Assembly: GCA_022843945.1 (NCBI GenBank)
Contig: JALHMR010000015.1
Span: 1 to 64,000 of the forward strand
Reading direction: 5' to 3'
Length of the DNA: 64,000 bases
DNA from: Rhodospirillaceae bacterium
GTDB taxonomy: Bacteria > Pseudomonadota > Alphaproteobacteria > CACIAM-22H2
The translations under genes and the position numbers were made by a program. The notes under the pieces are model-generated. The model was not told where the DNA came from. It saw only the letters and a list, made by a program, of their open reading frames with translations, and did not search any database. How positions within the stretch are numbered: the stretch's first letter is position 1; the number at the start of each line of letters is the position of its first letter. Positions 20,018 through 30,587 of the stretch are shown here, piece by piece.

Positions 20018-21274
20018 ATGAACGCCTGTGGGTTGGATTTCGGCACATCGAACTCGGCGATTGGCGTCGTGCGTGACGGACAAGTGCGTCTCGCGCCCAT
20101 CGAGGGCGACGCGACACTGATGCCGACAGCCGTGTTTTTCGAGGCGGACACGGACGACGTGGCGCTATTCGGGCGCGAGGCGATCGACGCCTATATCGGC
20201 GGTTCCGAAGGCCGCCTGATGCGGGCGCTGAAGTCGATCCTGGCGTCGCCGCTGATGGACGAGACGACGGCGCTGGCCGGCCGCAAGATCGCCTTCGCCG
20301 ACGTCATCGCACTCTATGTCGCCAATCTGAAGAGGAAGGCCGAAGCGTTCCTCGGCGCCGAGATCGACAAGGTCGTCCACGGCCGGCCGGTGCACTTTGT
20401 CGACGGCGATGACGAGGCCGACCGGCGCGCTGAAGCGATTCTGCGCGAGATCGCCGGCCGCGTCGGCTTCCGCGAGGTCGTGTTCGTCTATGAGCCGGTC
20501 GCCGCCGCCTATCACTACGAAGCCACGCTCACGGCCGAAGAGACCGTGCTGATCGCCGATATCGGGGGCGGCACCTCGGACTTCTCCGTGGTTCGCGTTG
20601 GACCGGACCGCAGCAAGCAGCAGGAGCGAGGGCAGGACATCCTCGCCAATGCCGGTATCCGCGTGGGCGGCACCGATTTCGACCGGGCGTTGAGTCTGAA
20701 GCGGGTGATGCCGTTGCTCGGCCTGGGCAGCTTCCTTTTTGAGAAAAACCTGCCGCTGCCGCGCGGGCCCTACGCCGATCTCGCGACCTGGTCGCGGGTG
20801 AACCTGCTCTATCAGCCGCCGGCCATGCGCCAGATCCGCGATCTGCTCCGCAACGCGGTCCAGCCCGAGAAAGTCGGACGCCTGCTCAAGACAGTCGAGC
20901 GCCGCCTCGGCCACCGTATCTGCTTTGCGGTCGAAGACGCCAAGATCGCCCTGTCCGACGCGGCGCAGACGGACGTGATCCTCGATTTCGTTGAGGAGCA
21001 GCTGCGGCCGCGGGCGACGCGCACGCGGTTCGACGATGCGATCGCTGACATGACGGACCGCCTGAACGCGGCGGTGGCGCAGTGCGTTGCCGACGCCGGC
21101 CTCACGCCGCAGAAAATCAGCGCGGTGTTCCTCACCGGTGGTTCCTGCCGCGTGCCGGCCGTGCGCGGGGCGGTCGCCGCCGCCGTTCCCGGGGCGCGGC
21201 TGTCGGGCGGCGAGGACCTTGTGTCGGTTGTCGCCGGCCTGACCCAGGATGCATATCGGCGGTTCTATCGTTGA
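20018..21274 (+). CDS. Hsp70 family protein, YegD-like
   Basis: The 418-residue actin/Hsp70 ATPase has phosphate-1 motif GLDFGTSNSAIG (5-16), the IADIGGGTSDFSV phosphate-2 block near 180-192, and the adenosine motif FLTGGSCRVPAVR near 371-383. There is no SBDbeta substrate-binding domain or EEVD-type tail, so it is the short YegD-type chaperone-like ATPase rather than DnaK. Its partner and role are unknown. It follows HU by 55 bases across a GC-rich palindromic spacer and is followed by tRNA-Val. Confidence 0.88.
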   Translation: MNACGLDFGTSNSAIGVVRDGQVRLAPIEGDATLMPTAVFFEADTDDVALFGREAIDAYIGGSEGRLMRALKSILASPLMDETTALAGRKIAFADVIALYVANLKRKAEAFLGAEIDKVVHGRPVHFVDGDDEADRRAEAILREIAGRVGFREVVFVYEPVAAAYHYEATLTAEETVLIADIGGGTSDFSVVRVGPDRSKQQERGQDILANAGIRVGGTDFDRALSLKRVMPLLGLGSFLFEKNLPLPRGPYADLATWSRVNLLYQPPAMRQIRDLLRNAVQPEKVGRLLKTVERRLGHRICFAVEDAKIALSDAAQTDVILDFVEEQLRPRATRTRFDDAIADMTDRLNAAVAQCVADAGLTPQKISAVFLTGGSCRVPAVRGAVAAAVPGARLSGGEDLVSVVAGLTQDAYRRFYR

Positions 21275-21285
21275 ATGGGGCGCGG

Positions 21286-21291
21286 TATAAC
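21286..21291 (+). promoter_or_regulatory. -10 candidate upstream of tRNA-Val
   Basis: TATAAC at 21286-21291 lies 9 bases before the tRNA 5' end, with only a poor -35 (TTCTAT, 21263-21268). It may indicate a dedicated promoter with a very short leader. Confidence 0.3.
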
Positions 21292-21300
21292 CCTTACGAC

Positions 21301-21375
21301 GGGCGGTTAGCTCAGCGGTAGAGCATCTCGTTTACACCGAGAGGGTCGGGGGTTCGAAACCCTCACCGCCCACCA
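21301..21375 (+). tRNA. tRNA-Val (anticodon TAC)
   Basis: The 75-base cloverleaf has acceptor arms GGGCGGT / ACCGCCC, discriminator A and CCA at 21373-21375. The anticodon loop TTTACAC between TCTCG and CGAGA gives UAC. The D arm (TAGCTCAGCGGTAGAGC) and T arm (GGGGGTTCGAAACCCTC) are canonical. Confidence 0.97.
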
Positions 21376-21403
21376 TCCTGCTTACGCATGAGGACCTCTG
21401 GCC

Positions 21404-22072
21404 TTGTCGACCGGCCTCTGGCGGCGATTGCTGAGTGGCAACGAACTGCGCAAGACGCGCCTCCACGACGAGAAGGGCAACCTCGTCAGCTGGGACGCGC
21501 TGCTCCACGCCCCGCTGGCCCTGGCCACGGCAGCGGGCAAGCTCGCCGGCCTGCGTCCGGTCCTGCCCATGATCTCGTTCCGCGCGGCGCGCGTCATCGA
21601 CGGCCTGCTGACGGCTGAGTCCCGGGTCGTCGAGTTCGGCTCCGGCTATTCCACGCTGTGGTTCGCGCAGCGTTGTGCCGAGCTGGTGAGCATCGAGGAC
21701 GATCCGCACTGGCGCATGGTGGTCCAGGACCTGGTGGCGAAAGCGGGGCTGCGCCACGTGCGCCACGAATTTCGCGGCCTCGATACCTACAGCCGGCTCG
21801 ACGACTATCCCGACGCCTATTTCGATTTCGCGCTGATCGACGGCAAGGACCGCGCGGCTTGCGTGCGTACGGCGCTGACCAAGGTGAAGCCGGGTGGCTG
21901 GCTTTATCTCGACAATTCGGACAAGGACATGACTGTCCCCGATGGCGATGTCCGCCGGGCCGAGGCGCTGCTCACCGCAGAGATCGGCCGGCGCGGCGGG
22001 ACCCTGCGCAGCTTCACCGATTTTTCGCCGACCAATTTTTTCGCCGAACAGGGCCTCCTGGCGCGGCTGTAG
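21404..22072 (+). CDS. Class I SAM-dependent methyltransferase-like protein
   Basis: The 222-residue product has a Rossmann-type SAM-binding motif VVEFGSGYSTLWFA (about 71-84), an acidic motif II (VSIEDDPHW), and later DYPDAYFDFALIDGKDR and KVKPGGWLYLDNSD, all in the order expected for class I methyltransferases. No substrate motif is recognised. The likely start is TTG at 21404, with AGGA about 10 bases upstream, because the first in-frame ATG is more than 50 residues in. It lies 28 bases after tRNA-Val and may be co-transcribed with it. Confidence 0.7.
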   Translation: MSTGLWRRLLSGNELRKTRLHDEKGNLVSWDALLHAPLALATAAGKLAGLRPVLPMISFRAARVIDGLLTAESRVVEFGSGYSTLWFAQRCAELVSIEDDPHWRMVVQDLVAKAGLRHVRHEFRGLDTYSRLDDYPDAYFDFALIDGKDRAACVRTALTKVKPGGWLYLDNSDKDMTVPDGDVRRAEALLTAEIGRRGGTLRSFTDFSPTNFFAEQGLLARL

Positions 22073-22079
22073 ACGATGC

Positions 22080-22094
22080 CTAACCATTTGTTAA
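22080..22094. promoter_or_regulatory. CtrA-box-like site upstream of mtnA
   Basis: CTAA-N7-TTAA (7 of 8 bases match the TTAA-N7-TTAA CtrA consensus) lies in the gap after the methyltransferase gene, about 130 bases before mtnA. Read on the minus strand it is TTAAC-N5-GTTAG, the same form as the site at 54709. Function is inferred. Confidence 0.3.
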
Positions 22095-22225
22095 AACTCA
22101 CTTATCCCTGCCTACATGAGACCGACTGGACAACCTGGACGGCGAGTGTTTGACCCGGCTTGCCCGGCCCCCTTATGGTGCCGGCGACTCATTTCCAGGC
22201 GACCGCTGAAAGAGGCAACCCGACG

Positions 22226-23353
22226 ATGAAGGTTGACGGAACTTCCTACCGCACGATCTGGTTGGCCAAGGACGGTCGCTCGGTGGAGATCATCGACCAG
22301 ACGCGCCTGCCGCATGAGTTCGCCACTCTGCGCCTGGCATCGCTCGGCGAGGCGGCGCACGCCATCAAGAGCATGCAGGTCCGCGGCGCGCCGCTGATCG
22401 GCGCCACGGCGGCCTACGGCGTGGCCCTGGCCATGCGCGACGGTACGTCGGATGCGGCCCTCGGCCAGGCCTACGACACCTTGCTCGCCACGCGACCGAC
22501 GGCGATCAACCTGCGTTGGGCCCTCGACGACATGCGCCAGCGGCTCAAGGCCCTGCCGCCGGGCGAACGCAGCGCCGCGGCTTGGCGGCGCGCCGCCGAG
22601 ATCGCCGACGAGGACGTCGCCATCAACCGCGCCATCGGCGAGAACGGGCTTGGCCTGATCCGCGACGCCGCGGCCAGGAAACCCCCAAGTTCTGGGAAGG
22701 GGGGCGCCACGATCAACATCCTCACCCACTGCAACGCCGGCTGGCTTGCCACGGTCGACTGGGGCACGGCGCTCGCCCCGATCTACATGGCGCACGACGC
22801 TGGTCTGCCGATCCATGTCTGGGTGGACGAGACCCGCCCGCGCAACCAGGGCGCTTCGCTGACCGCCTGGGAGCTCGGCCGCCACGGCGTGCCGCACACC
22901 GTGATCGTCGACAATGCCGGCGGGCACCTGATGCAGCACGGCCAGGTCGATCTCTGCATCGTCGGCACCGATCGCACCACGGCGACCGGCGACGTTTGCA
23001 ACAAGATCGGCACTTACCTCAAGGCGCTCGCGGCCAGGGACAACGGCGTGCCGTTCTACGTGGCGCTGCCCGGGCCGACGCTCGACTGGACGATCGAGGA
23101 CGGCGTGCGCGATATCCCGATCGAGGAGCGTGATCCGGCCGAAATCACGCGCATGACCGGCCGCACCGCCGACGGCAAGATCCTGAGCGTCGATATCACC
23201 GCACCGGGCAGCAAGGCCGTCAACTACGGCTTCGACGTGACCCCGGCGCGGCTGGTCACGGCGCTGGTGACGGAGCGGGGTGTGGCCCCGGCCTCGCGCG
23301 AGGGGCTGCTGCGGCTCTATCCGGAGCGCAAGGCCGCCGCAGCGGGAGAGTAG
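22226..23353 (+). CDS. mtnA: S-methyl-5-thioribose-1-phosphate isomerase
   Basis: This methionine-salvage enzyme converts 5-methylthioribose 1-phosphate to 5-methylthioribulose 1-phosphate. The 375-residue protein belongs to the eIF2B-related family, with [13 protein letters not shown] at 53-65, catalytic Cys169 in HCNAG, Asp249 in VGTDR, and [11 protein letters not shown] after it. The ATG at 22226 has GAAAGAGG upstream; a longer in-frame start at 22160 lacks support. No other mtn genes are adjacent. Confidence 0.95.
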   Translation: MKVDGTSYRTIWLAKDGRSVEIIDQTRLPHEFATLRLASLGEAAHAIKSMQVRGAPLIGATAAYGVALAMRDGTSDAALGQAYDTLLATRPTAINLRWALDDMRQRLKALPPGERSAAAWRRAAEIADEDVAINRAIGENGLGLIRDAAARKPPSSGKGGATINILTHCNAGWLATVDWGTALAPIYMAHDAGLPIHVWVDETRPRNQGASLTAWELGRHGVPHTVIVDNAGGHLMQHGQVDLCIVGTDRTTATGDVCNKIGTYLKALAARDNGVPFYVALPGPTLDWTIEDGVRDIPIEERDPAEITRMTGRTADGKILSVDITAPGSKAVNYGFDVTPARLVTALVTERGVAPASREGLLRLYPERKAAAAGE

Positions 23354-23433
23354 GGGCGGTGAATAAGGGTTAAAGCTCGCGCGCTACGGCCAAGGCCCTG
23401 ATCTGGCTACGGTGGGGCCTGGACCCCTTTTCC

Positions 23434-23462
23434 TTGACCTTGTGCGTCCTCATCTGTACACC
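23434..23462 (+). promoter_or_regulatory. Promoter for tRNA-Asp
   Basis: TTGACC (23434-23439), a 17-base spacer and TACACC (23457-23462) put the start near 23469, about 9 bases before the tRNA. Confidence 0.45.
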
Positions 23463-23477
23463 CTGCCACCCTATCGC

Positions 23478-23554
<77 letters not shown>

Positions 23555-23665
23555 TTTTCACCCAGAATCGGTCTCCCAACTGCCCCGGCGGGGCGCGGTT
23601 TTGCACCCGTATTGCGCCCCGGAAGCATACGCGCGATAGTGCGCACCGGCTGGCGCCAGACCGCG

Positions 23666-23697
23666 AGGTTTAGGCGCTAAACCTTTGCTTTTCTTGT
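23666..23697 (+). terminator. Hairpin plus T-rich tract between tRNA-Asp and nuoA
   Basis: AGGTTTAG and CTAAACCT form a perfect 8-bp stem around GCG (23666-23684), followed by TTGCTTTTCTT. This fits an intrinsic terminator for the tRNA transcript. The TTGCTT at 23685 could also act as a -35 for the nuo operon, so an operator role is possible. Confidence 0.5.
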
Positions 23698-23813
23698 TAC
23701 TGGTCGACCGTTAGACTGCCGGCCGGCACGAAGAGTCGGGGGCCGAGTCGGGTCGCGCCGCATGGTTTTTTTGCGCGCATCCTCCTTGAGCCATGGGAAC
23801 CGATGGGGACGTG

Positions 23814-24188
23814 ATGGAAGGCCATCTCAGTATGCTGCGCGAGTACTTGCCGATCCTGCTCTTTCTGGGGATCGCTACGGGGCTCTCGGCGATCATGGTC
23901 ATCGCCTCGCTGATCGTCGCGCGTCAGCATCCGGATTCCGAGAAGCTGTCGGCCTACGAGTGCGGCTTCGAGGCATTCGAGGATGCGCGCCACAAGTTCG
24001 ACGTGCGCTTCTACCTCGTGGCCATCCTGTTCATCATCTTCGATCTCGAGGTCGCCTTCCTCTTTCCCTGGGCGGTGACGCTCGGCGAGATCGGCCTGTT
24101 CGGCTTCTGGTCGATGGTCGTGTTCCTCGGCGTGCTGACCATCGGCTTCGCCTACGAGTGGCGTAAGGGAGCGCTGGAATGGGAGTGA
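23814..24188 (+). CDS. nuoA: NADH-quinone oxidoreductase subunit A
   Basis: This 124-residue inner-membrane subunit of complex I has three hydrophobic helices and the diagnostic [14 protein letters not shown] loop, which carries the conserved Cys of the quinone-site region, followed by [26 protein letters not shown]. The ATG at 23814 follows GGGGACG and gives a usual length; ATG 23793 (7 residues longer) and 23832 are alternatives. It is the first gene of a complete nuoA-N operon. The stop overlaps the nuoB start by 10 bases. Confidence 0.94.
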   Translation: MEGHLSMLREYLPILLFLGIATGLSAIMVIASLIVARQHPDSEKLSAYECGFEAFEDARHKFDVRFYLVAILFIIFDLEVAFLFPWAVTLGEIGLFGFWSMVVFLGVLTIGFAYEWRKGALEWE

Positions 24189-24721
24189 TCACCTCCCCCA
24201 CGGCGCCGCTGCCGCCGGGCGCCCAGCAGGACGCGCTGCTCAAGGCGGTCACCGACGAGATGGCGGAAAAGGGCTTCGTCATCGCGCAGGTCGACAAGCT
24301 CGTCGCCTGGGCGCGCACCGGCAGCCTGTGGCCCATGACCTTCGGTCTCGCCTGCTGCGCGGTGGAGATGATGCACACCGCGGCCAGCCGCTATGACCTC
24401 GATCGCTTCGGCATGGTCTTCCGCCCGAGCCCGCGCCAGTCCGACGTGATGATCGTCGCCGGCACGCTGACCAACAAGATGGCGCCGGCCTTGCGCAAGG
24501 TCTACGACCAGATGGCCGAGCCGCGCTGGGTGCTGTCGATGGGCAGCTGCGCCAACGGCGGCGGCTACTATCACTATTCCTATTCCGTCGTGCGCGGCTG
24601 CGACCGCATCGTGCCGGTCGACGTCTACGTGCCGGGCTGCCCGCCCACCGCCGAGGCGCTGCTCTACGGCATCCTGCAGCTCCAGAAGAAGATCCGCCGC
24701 ACGACCACCATCGTGCGCTAG
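24179..24721 (+). CDS. nuoB: NADH-quinone oxidoreductase subunit B
   Basis: This 180-residue peripheral-arm subunit of complex I carries the terminal [4Fe-4S] cluster N2 that passes electrons to quinone. The ligands Cys59 and Cys60 (LACCAVEMM), Cys124 ([10 protein letters not shown]) and Cys154 ([14 protein letters not shown]) are all present. The ATG at 24179 lies inside the end of nuoA, implying translational coupling. Confidence 0.97.
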   Translation: MGVITSPTAPLPPGAQQDALLKAVTDEMAEKGFVIAQVDKLVAWARTGSLWPMTFGLACCAVEMMHTAASRYDLDRFGMVFRPSPRQSDVMIVAGTLTNKMAPALRKVYDQMAEPRWVLSMGSCANGGGYYHYSYSVVRGCDRIVPVDVYVPGCPPTAEALLYGILQLQKKIRRTTTIVR

Positions 24722-24731
24722 GTCCCGGTCC

Positions 24732-25415
24732 ATGAAGCTTCCCGCAAACGAGCTCACCGCGCTGAAGGAACTCGGCGACCGTGTCATGGCGGCGCTGCCG
24801 CAGGATGTCCTGGGTTGCGACATGGTGCTCGACGAGCTGGTCGTCACCGTGCGGCCGACGGCGATCCCCAAGGCACTGACCTGGCTGCGCGACGATCCGG
24901 GCGCCTTGTTCAAGGTGCTGATCGATGTCTGCGGCGCCGACTACCCGGACCGCGAGAAGCGCTTCGAGGTGGTCTACAGCCTGCTCAGCCTCAAGCACAA
25001 CCGGCGCGTCCGGGTGAAGACGATGACCGACGAGCACACGCCCGTGCCCTCGGCGGTGACGATCTTCAGTTCCGCCAACTGGTACGAGCGCGAGACCTGG
25101 GACCTCTACGGCATCTTCTTCTCCAATCACCCGGACCTGCGCCGCATCCTCACCGACTACGGTTTCGAGGGGCATCCGCTGCGCAAGGACTTCCCGCTGA
25201 CCGGCTATGTCGAGGTCCGCTACGACGAGGACCAGAAGCGCGTGGTCTACGAGCCGGTGAAGCTGACACAGGATTTCCGCACCTTCGACTTCCTCTCGCC
25301 CTGGGAAGGCATGACGCCGGATCTGCCCGGCTATCCGCTGCCGGGCGATGAGAAAGCCGCCGCCGCCACTCCGACACAGCCAGTGCCGCCCGCCGGCGCT
25401 GCGAAGACGACCTGA
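24732..25415 (+). CDS. nuoC: NADH-quinone oxidoreductase subunit C
   Basis: This 227-residue hydrophilic subunit of the complex I connecting module carries the 30-kDa signature [20 protein letters not shown] and then [20 protein letters not shown]. The C-terminus ends in an Ala/Pro-rich tail that is likely disordered. It is separate from nuoD, unlike the fused NuoCD of E. coli. It starts 10 bases after nuoB and ends 1 base before nuoD. Confidence 0.96.
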   Translation: MKLPANELTALKELGDRVMAALPQDVLGCDMVLDELVVTVRPTAIPKALTWLRDDPGALFKVLIDVCGADYPDREKRFEVVYSLLSLKHNRRVRVKTMTDEHTPVPSAVTIFSSANWYERETWDLYGIFFSNHPDLRRILTDYGFEGHPLRKDFPLTGYVEVRYDEDQKRVVYEPVKLTQDFRTFDFLSPWEGMTPDLPGYPLPGDEKAAAATPTQPVPPAGAAKTT

Positions 25416-25416
25416 C

Positions 25417-26595
25417 ATGGCCGAAGTCCAGCTCAAGAATTTCACGATGAATTTCGGGCCGCAGCATCCGGCGGCCCACGGCGTGCTTCGTCTCGTGCTT
25501 GAGATGGATGGCGAGGTCGTCGAGCGCGCCGATCCGCATATCGGCCTGCTGCATCGCGGGACCGAGAAGCTGATCGAGTACAAGACCTACTTGCAGGCGG
25601 TGCCGTATTTCGACCGGCTCGACTATGTCGCGCCGATGAACCAGGAGCATGCCTTCGCCCTGGCGGTGGAGAAGCTGCTGGGTCTCGAAGTGCCGCTGCG
25701 CGGCCAGTACATCCGCGTGCTCTACGCCGAGATCGGCCGCATCCTCAACCATCTGCTCAACATCACGACCTTCGCGCTCGATGTCGGCGCCATGACGCCG
25801 CTGCTCTGGGCCTTCGAGGAGCGCGAGAAGCTGATGGAGTTTTACGAGCGCGTGTCCGGCGCGCGGCTGCACGCCGCCTACTTCCGCCCGGGTGGTGTCT
25901 CTCAGGATCTGCCGCCGGGCCTCATCGATGACATCCGCGACTGGGCGACGGCTTTCCCCAAGATCGTCGACGACATCGAGCGTCTGCTGACCGACAACCG
26001 CATCTTCCGTCAGCGCACCGTCGATATCGGCGTGGCCACGGCGGCCGAGGCGGCGGACTGGGGCTTCTCGGGCCCGATGCTGCGCGGCTCGGGCGTGCCC
26101 TGGGATCTGCGCAAGGCGCAGCCCTACGATTCCTACGAGCAGTTCGACTTCGACATCCCGATCGGCAAGAACGGCGACTGCTACGACCGCTACATGGTGC
26201 GCATGGAAGAGATGCGCCAGAGCCTGAAGATCATGGATCAGGTGCTGAACAAGCTGCCGGGCGGCCCGGTCAAGGTGAACGACCGCAAGATCGCGCCGCC
26301 GCCGCGCGCCGAGATGAAGCGCTCGATGGAAGCGCTGATCCACCACTTCAAGCTCTACACCGAGGGCTATCACGTGCCGCCGGGCGAGACCTACACGGCC
26401 GTCGAGGCGCCCAAGGGCGAGTTCGGCGTCTACCTGGTCTCCGACGGCACCAACCGGCCGTATCGCTGCAAGATCCGGGCGCCGGGCTTCGCCTTCATGG
26501 GGGCCATGGATTTTCTCACCAAGGGTCACATGCTCGCCGACGTCGTCGCCGTCATTGGTTCTATGGATATTGTCTTCGGGGAGGTCGACCGGTGA
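25417..26595 (+). CDS. nuoD: NADH-quinone oxidoreductase subunit D
   Basis: This 392-residue 49-kDa-type subunit lines the quinone pocket next to NuoB. The motifs [19 protein letters not shown] at the N-terminus (quinone-site His/Tyr region), [15 protein letters not shown], the [14 protein letters not shown] block and the C-terminal [11 protein letters not shown] are standard. ATG 25417 is chosen over an upstream in-frame start that would overlap nuoC. The stop TGA overlaps the nuoE GTG start. Confidence 0.97.
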   Translation: MAEVQLKNFTMNFGPQHPAAHGVLRLVLEMDGEVVERADPHIGLLHRGTEKLIEYKTYLQAVPYFDRLDYVAPMNQEHAFALAVEKLLGLEVPLRGQYIRVLYAEIGRILNHLLNITTFALDVGAMTPLLWAFEEREKLMEFYERVSGARLHAAYFRPGGVSQDLPPGLIDDIRDWATAFPKIVDDIERLLTDNRIFRQRTVDIGVATAAEAADWGFSGPMLRGSGVPWDLRKAQPYDSYEQFDFDIPIGKNGDCYDRYMVRMEEMRQSLKIMDQVLNKLPGGPVKVNDRKIAPPPRAEMKRSMEALIHHFKLYTEGYHVPPGETYTAVEAPKGEFGVYLVSDGTNRPYRCKIRAPGFAFMGAMDFLTKGHMLADVVAVIGSMDIVFGEVDR

Positions 26596-27212
26596 GCGCC
26601 CCTTCGGCCAACGCCGTACCGCAGCCGACGAGCTTCGCCTTCAACGAGGCGAACCTTGCCAGGGTGAAGCAGATCATCGCCAAGTATCCGCGAGGGCGAC
26701 AGGCGAGCGCCGTCCTGCCGCTGCTCGACCTCGCCCAGCGCCAGCACGACAACTGGCTGCCGCGCGCGGCCATGGACTACGTCGCCGGCCTTCTCGACAT
26801 GGCGCCGATCCGCGTCTACGAGGTCGCGACCTTCTACTCGATGTTCAACCTGCAGCCGGTCGGCAAGTGGTTCTTCCAGGTCTGCACCACCAGCCCGTGC
26901 TGGCTGCGCGGCTCCGACGACGTGGTGAAGACCTGCGAGAGCAAGCTCGGCATCCACATGGGCGAGAGCACCGCCGACGGGTTGTTCAGCCTGCGCGAGG
27001 TCGAGTGCCTGGGCTGCTGCGTCAACGCCCCGGTCATCCAGGTCAACGACGACGTCTACGAGGACCTCGACGCGCAATCGACGGCGAAGCTGATCGATGC
27101 CTGCCGCGCTGGCAATCCGCCGCCGGTCGGCTCGCTCTCGGGCCGCAAGCATTCGGGGCCCGCCTCGGGCCTGACCTCGCTCACCCAGGTTCCCGCGGCG
27201 GGAGACGACTGA
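26592..27212 (+). CDS. nuoE: NADH-quinone oxidoreductase subunit E
   Basis: This 206-residue 24-kDa-type subunit binds the [2Fe-2S] cluster N1a through Cys98, Cys103, Cys139 and Cys143 (CTTSPC and CLGCC). It belongs to the NADH-dehydrogenase module with NuoF and NuoG. The N-terminal 15 residues and the C-terminal Ser/Gly-rich tail are longer than the E. coli protein, as in many Alphaproteobacteria. The start is GTG inside GTGA with nuoD; the stop overlaps the nuoF ATG. Confidence 0.96.
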   Translation: MSAPSANAVPQPTSFAFNEANLARVKQIIAKYPRGRQASAVLPLLDLAQRQHDNWLPRAAMDYVAGLLDMAPIRVYEVATFYSMFNLQPVGKWFFQVCTTSPCWLRGSDDVVKTCESKLGIHMGESTADGLFSLREVECLGCCVNAPVIQVNDDVYEDLDAQSTAKLIDACRAGNPPPVGSLSGRKHSGPASGLTSLTQVPAAGDD

Positions 27213-28519
27213 TGCTGCAGGACAAGGACCGCATATTCACCAACCTCTATGGACTGCAGCCGTGGCAGCTCGCGGCTGCGCGCAAACGGGGCAACTGGGA
27301 CGGGACCAAGGACATCATCGCCAAGGGCCGCGACTGGATCGTCACCGAGATGAAGGATTCGGGCCTGCGCGGCCGTGGCGGTGCGGGCTTCCCGACCGGC
27401 ATGAAGTGGTCCTTCATGCCCAAGGCGACGCCCGAGAAGCCGGGCGACGGACGGCCGAGCTACCTCGTGGTCAACGCCGACGAGTCCGAGCCCGGCACGT
27501 GCAAGGACCGCGACATCATCCGCAACGACCCGCATACGCTGGTCGAGGGCTGCCTGCTGGCCGGTGTCGGCCTGGGTGCCCATGCCGGCTACATCTATAT
27601 CCGCGGTGAGTTCGTCAACGAGGCGAAGGTGCTGCAGGCGGCGATCGACGAGGCCTATGCCGCCGGGCTCCTCGGCAAGAACGCCTGCGGCTCGGGTTAC
27701 GACTTCGATCTCTACCTGCATCGCGGCGCCGGCGCCTATATCTGCGGCGAGGAGACCGCTCTCCTTGAATCGCTGGAAGGCAAGAAGGGCCAGCCGCGCC
27801 TCAAGCCACCATTTCCGGCAGCCTGCGGCCTTTACGGTTGCCCGACCACGGTCAACAACGTCGAGACCATCGCCGTCGTGCCGACCATCCTGCGCCGGGG
27901 CGCGGCCTGGTTTGCCGGCTTCGGCCGCCCGAAGAACAGCGGCACCAAGATCTTCTGCATCCAGGGCCATGTGAACCAGCCCTGCAACGTCGAAGAGGCG
28001 ATGAGCATTCCGCTCAAGGAGCTCATCGAGAAGCATGCCGGCGGCGTGCGCGGCGGCTGGGACAACCTAATGGCGGTGATCCCCGGCGGCTCGTCGACCC
28101 CCTGCATCCCGAAATCGGTGTGCGACACCGTGCTGATGGATTTCGACGCGCTGCGCGACGCCAAGTCCGGCCTCGGCACCGCGGCGGTCATCGTCATGGA
28201 TAAGTCGACCGACATCATCTATGCCATCGCCCGCCTGTCGCAGTTCTACAAGCACGAGAGCTGCGGCCAGTGCACGCCTTGCCGCGAAGGCCTCGGCTGG
28301 GTGTGGCGCGTCATGCTGCGCATGGTCCAGGGCCGCGCCACGATCGAGGAGATCGACACGCTCGAAGAAGTGACTCGCGAGATCGAAGGCCACACCATCT
28401 GCGCGCTGGCTGACGGCGCCGCCTGGCCGGTGCAGGGCCTGATCCGTCATTTCCGGCCGGAGATGGAAGCGCGCATCAAGGCCTACAAGTCCGGCGCGCT
28501 GCGCCAGGCAGCGGAGTAG
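27212..28519 (+). CDS. nuoF: NADH-quinone oxidoreductase subunit F
   Basis: This 435-residue flavoprotein binds NADH and FMN and starts electron transfer in complex I. The glycine-rich [10 protein letters not shown] (54-63), the [16 protein letters not shown] block, [19 protein letters not shown], and the N3 [4Fe-4S] ligands Cys351, Cys354, Cys357 ([11 protein letters not shown]) and Cys397 are present. The ATG at 27212 overlaps the nuoE stop. Confidence 0.97.
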   Translation: MLQDKDRIFTNLYGLQPWQLAAARKRGNWDGTKDIIAKGRDWIVTEMKDSGLRGRGGAGFPTGMKWSFMPKATPEKPGDGRPSYLVVNADESEPGTCKDRDIIRNDPHTLVEGCLLAGVGLGAHAGYIYIRGEFVNEAKVLQAAIDEAYAAGLLGKNACGSGYDFDLYLHRGAGAYICGEETALLESLEGKKGQPRLKPPFPAACGLYGCPTTVNNVETIAVVPTILRRGAAWFAGFGRPKNSGTKIFCIQGHVNQPCNVEEAMSIPLKELIEKHAGGVRGGWDNLMAVIPGGSSTPCIPKSVCDTVLMDFDALRDAKSGLGTAAVIVMDKSTDIIYAIARLSQFYKHESCGQCTPCREGLGWVWRVMLRMVQGRATIEEIDTLEEVTREIEGHTICALADGAAWPVQGLIRHFRPEMEARIKAYKSGALRQAAE

Positions 28520-28523
28520 GGCG

Positions 28524-30587
28524 ATGCCGAAACTCACAGTTGACGGCAAGGTCGTAGAGGTCCCGAACGGGGCCACGGTGCTGCAGGCCTGCGAGGCGGC
28601 AGGCGCCGAGATCCCGCGTTTCTGCTATCACGAGCGCTTGTCGATCGCCGGCAATTGCCGCATGTGCCTGGTCGAGATCGAAAAGACGCCCAAGCCCCAG
28701 GCCTCCTGCGCCATGCCGGCCGCCGAAGGCATGGTGGTGAAGACCGACTCCGCCATCACCAAAAAGGCCCGCAAGGGCGTGATGGAGTTCCTGCTGATCA
28801 ACCATCCGCTCGACTGCCCGATCTGCGACCAGGGCGGCGAGTGCGACCTGCAGGACCAGGCGATGGCCTACGGTTTCGATCGCGGCCGCTTCGACGAGAA
28901 CAAGCGCGCGGTGCCGGACAAGGATCTGGGGCCGCTGGTCAAGACCTCGATGAACCGCTGCATCCACTGCACGCGCTGCATCCGCTTCTGCACCGAGGTG
29001 GCGGGCGTCGAGGAGCTCGGCGCCACCTTCCGCGGCGAGCACATGGAGATCACGACCTACGTCGAGAAGGCACTGACGTCGGAGCTCTCCGGCAACATCA
29101 TCGATCTCTGCCCGGTCGGCGCGCTGACCTCAAAGCCGTATGCCTTCGTCGCCCGGCCCTGGGAACTGCGCAAGACGGAGTCGATCGACGTGCATGATGC
29201 CGTCGGCTCCAACATCCGCCTCGATGCCCGCCCGCCCGAGGTGCTGCGCGTGCTGCCGCGCCTCAACGAGGCGGTGAACGAGGAATGGATCTCCGACAAG
29301 ACGCGCTTCGCCTATGACGGACTGAAGCGCCAGCGCCTCGACCGGCCGTATGTGCGGATCAACGGCACCCTGCAGCCGGTGAGCTGGCAGGATGCCTTCG
29401 TCGCCATCGCGGCGCGCCTGCGGAACCTGCCTGGCAGCAAGATCGCGGCGATCGCCGGCGACCTGGTCGATGCCGAGGCGATGATGGCGCTCAAGGACCT
29501 GATGCAGGCGCTGGGTTCGCCGAATATCGACTGCCGCCAGGACGGCGCCAAGCTCGACGCCTCGACGCGTGCTGCCTACCTCTTTAACAGCGGCATTGCG
29601 GGCATCGAGCAGGCCGATGCGCTGCTGCTGGTCGGCACCAATCCGCGCTGGGAGGCGCCGCTGGTCAATGCGCGCATCCGCAAGCGCTGGCTGACCGGCA
29701 AGCTCAAGATCGCGGCTGTCGGGCCCCAGCTCGACCTGACCTACAAGTACGACTATCTCGGTGCCGGTCCGCAGACTCTCGCCGACGTCGCTTCGGGCAA
29801 GCATGCCTTCGCCGAGGTCCTCAAGAACGCCAAGAACCCGATGATCATCGTCGGCCAGGGCGCGCTGGCGCGCACCGACGGGGCCGCCGTGCTCGGCCTC
29901 GCGCGCCAGGTTGCCGAAACCTGCGGCCTGATCAAGGACGGCTGGAACGGCTTCAACGTGCTGCACACCGCGGCGGCGCGGGTCGGCGGGCTCGATCTTG
30001 GCTTCGTGCCGGGGCAGGGTGGGCGCGACGTGGCCGGTATCCTCGAGGGCGCCGGTAAGGGCGAGATCGAGGTCGTCTACCTGTTCGGCGCCGACGAGAT
30101 CGACACCGCGAAACTCGGCAAGGCCTTCGTCATCTACCAGGGCCACCACGGCGACAAGGGCGCGCACCGTGCAGACGTCGTGCTGCCAGGTGCCGCCTAT
30201 ACGGAAAAGAACGGCACCTATGTGAACACCGAGGGCCGCGTGCAGCAGGCACGCGTCGCCGTGTTCCCGCCGGGCGAGGCACGCGAGGACTGGAAGATCA
30301 TCCGCGCGCTGTCCGAGGCGCTGGGCCGCAAGCTGCCCTACGACACGCTCGCCCAGCTACGCGGCCGCCTGGCGACCGTGAATCCGGTGTTCGCGCGCGT
30401 CGGCGAGAAGCCGGCGGCGGCCGCCTGGGGCGCCTTCGGCCAGGTCGGGACCACGACCACCGCCGCCTTCGTCAGTCCGATCACCAATTTCTACATGACC
30501 GATCCGATCACCCGCTGTTCCGAGACCATGGCCAAGTGCAGCGCGCTGCTCGTTGCCGCTTCAGGGAAGACCGGCACCCATGGGTGA
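28524..30587 (+). CDS. nuoG: NADH-quinone oxidoreductase subunit G
   Basis: This 687-residue iron-sulfur subunit of the NADH-dehydrogenase module has N1b ligands Cys34, Cys45, Cys48, Cys62; N5 ligands His94, Cys98, Cys101, Cys107; and N4 ligands Cys146, Cys149, Cys152, Cys196. The remaining 480 residues are a molybdopterin-oxidoreductase-like fold without cofactor. The extra N7 cluster motif of E. coli NuoG is not visible, as usual for mitochondrial-type complex I. The end overlaps the nuoH start by 8 bases. Confidence 0.97.
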   Translation: MPKLTVDGKVVEVPNGATVLQACEAAGAEIPRFCYHERLSIAGNCRMCLVEIEKTPKPQASCAMPAAEGMVVKTDSAITKKARKGVMEFLLINHPLDCPICDQGGECDLQDQAMAYGFDRGRFDENKRAVPDKDLGPLVKTSMNRCIHCTRCIRFCTEVAGVEELGATFRGEHMEITTYVEKALTSELSGNIIDLCPVGALTSKPYAFVARPWELRKTESIDVHDAVGSNIRLDARPPEVLRVLPRLNEAVNEEWISDKTRFAYDGLKRQRLDRPYVRINGTLQPVSWQDAFVAIAARLRNLPGSKIAAIAGDLVDAEAMMALKDLMQALGSPNIDCRQDGAKLDASTRAAYLFNSGIAGIEQADALLLVGTNPRWEAPLVNARIRKRWLTGKLKIAAVGPQLDLTYKYDYLGAGPQTLADVASGKHAFAEVLKNAKNPMIIVGQGALARTDGAAVLGLARQVAETCGLIKDGWNGFNVLHTAAARVGGLDLGFVPGQGGRDVAGILEGAGKGEIEVVYLFGADEIDTAKLGKAFVIYQGHHGDKGAHRADVVLPGAAYTEKNGTYVNTEGRVQQARVAVFPPGEAREDWKIIRALSEALGRKLPYDTLAQLRGRLATVNPVFARVGEKPAAAAWGAFGQVGTTTTAAFVSPITNFYMTDPITRCSETMAKCSALLVAASGKTGTHG

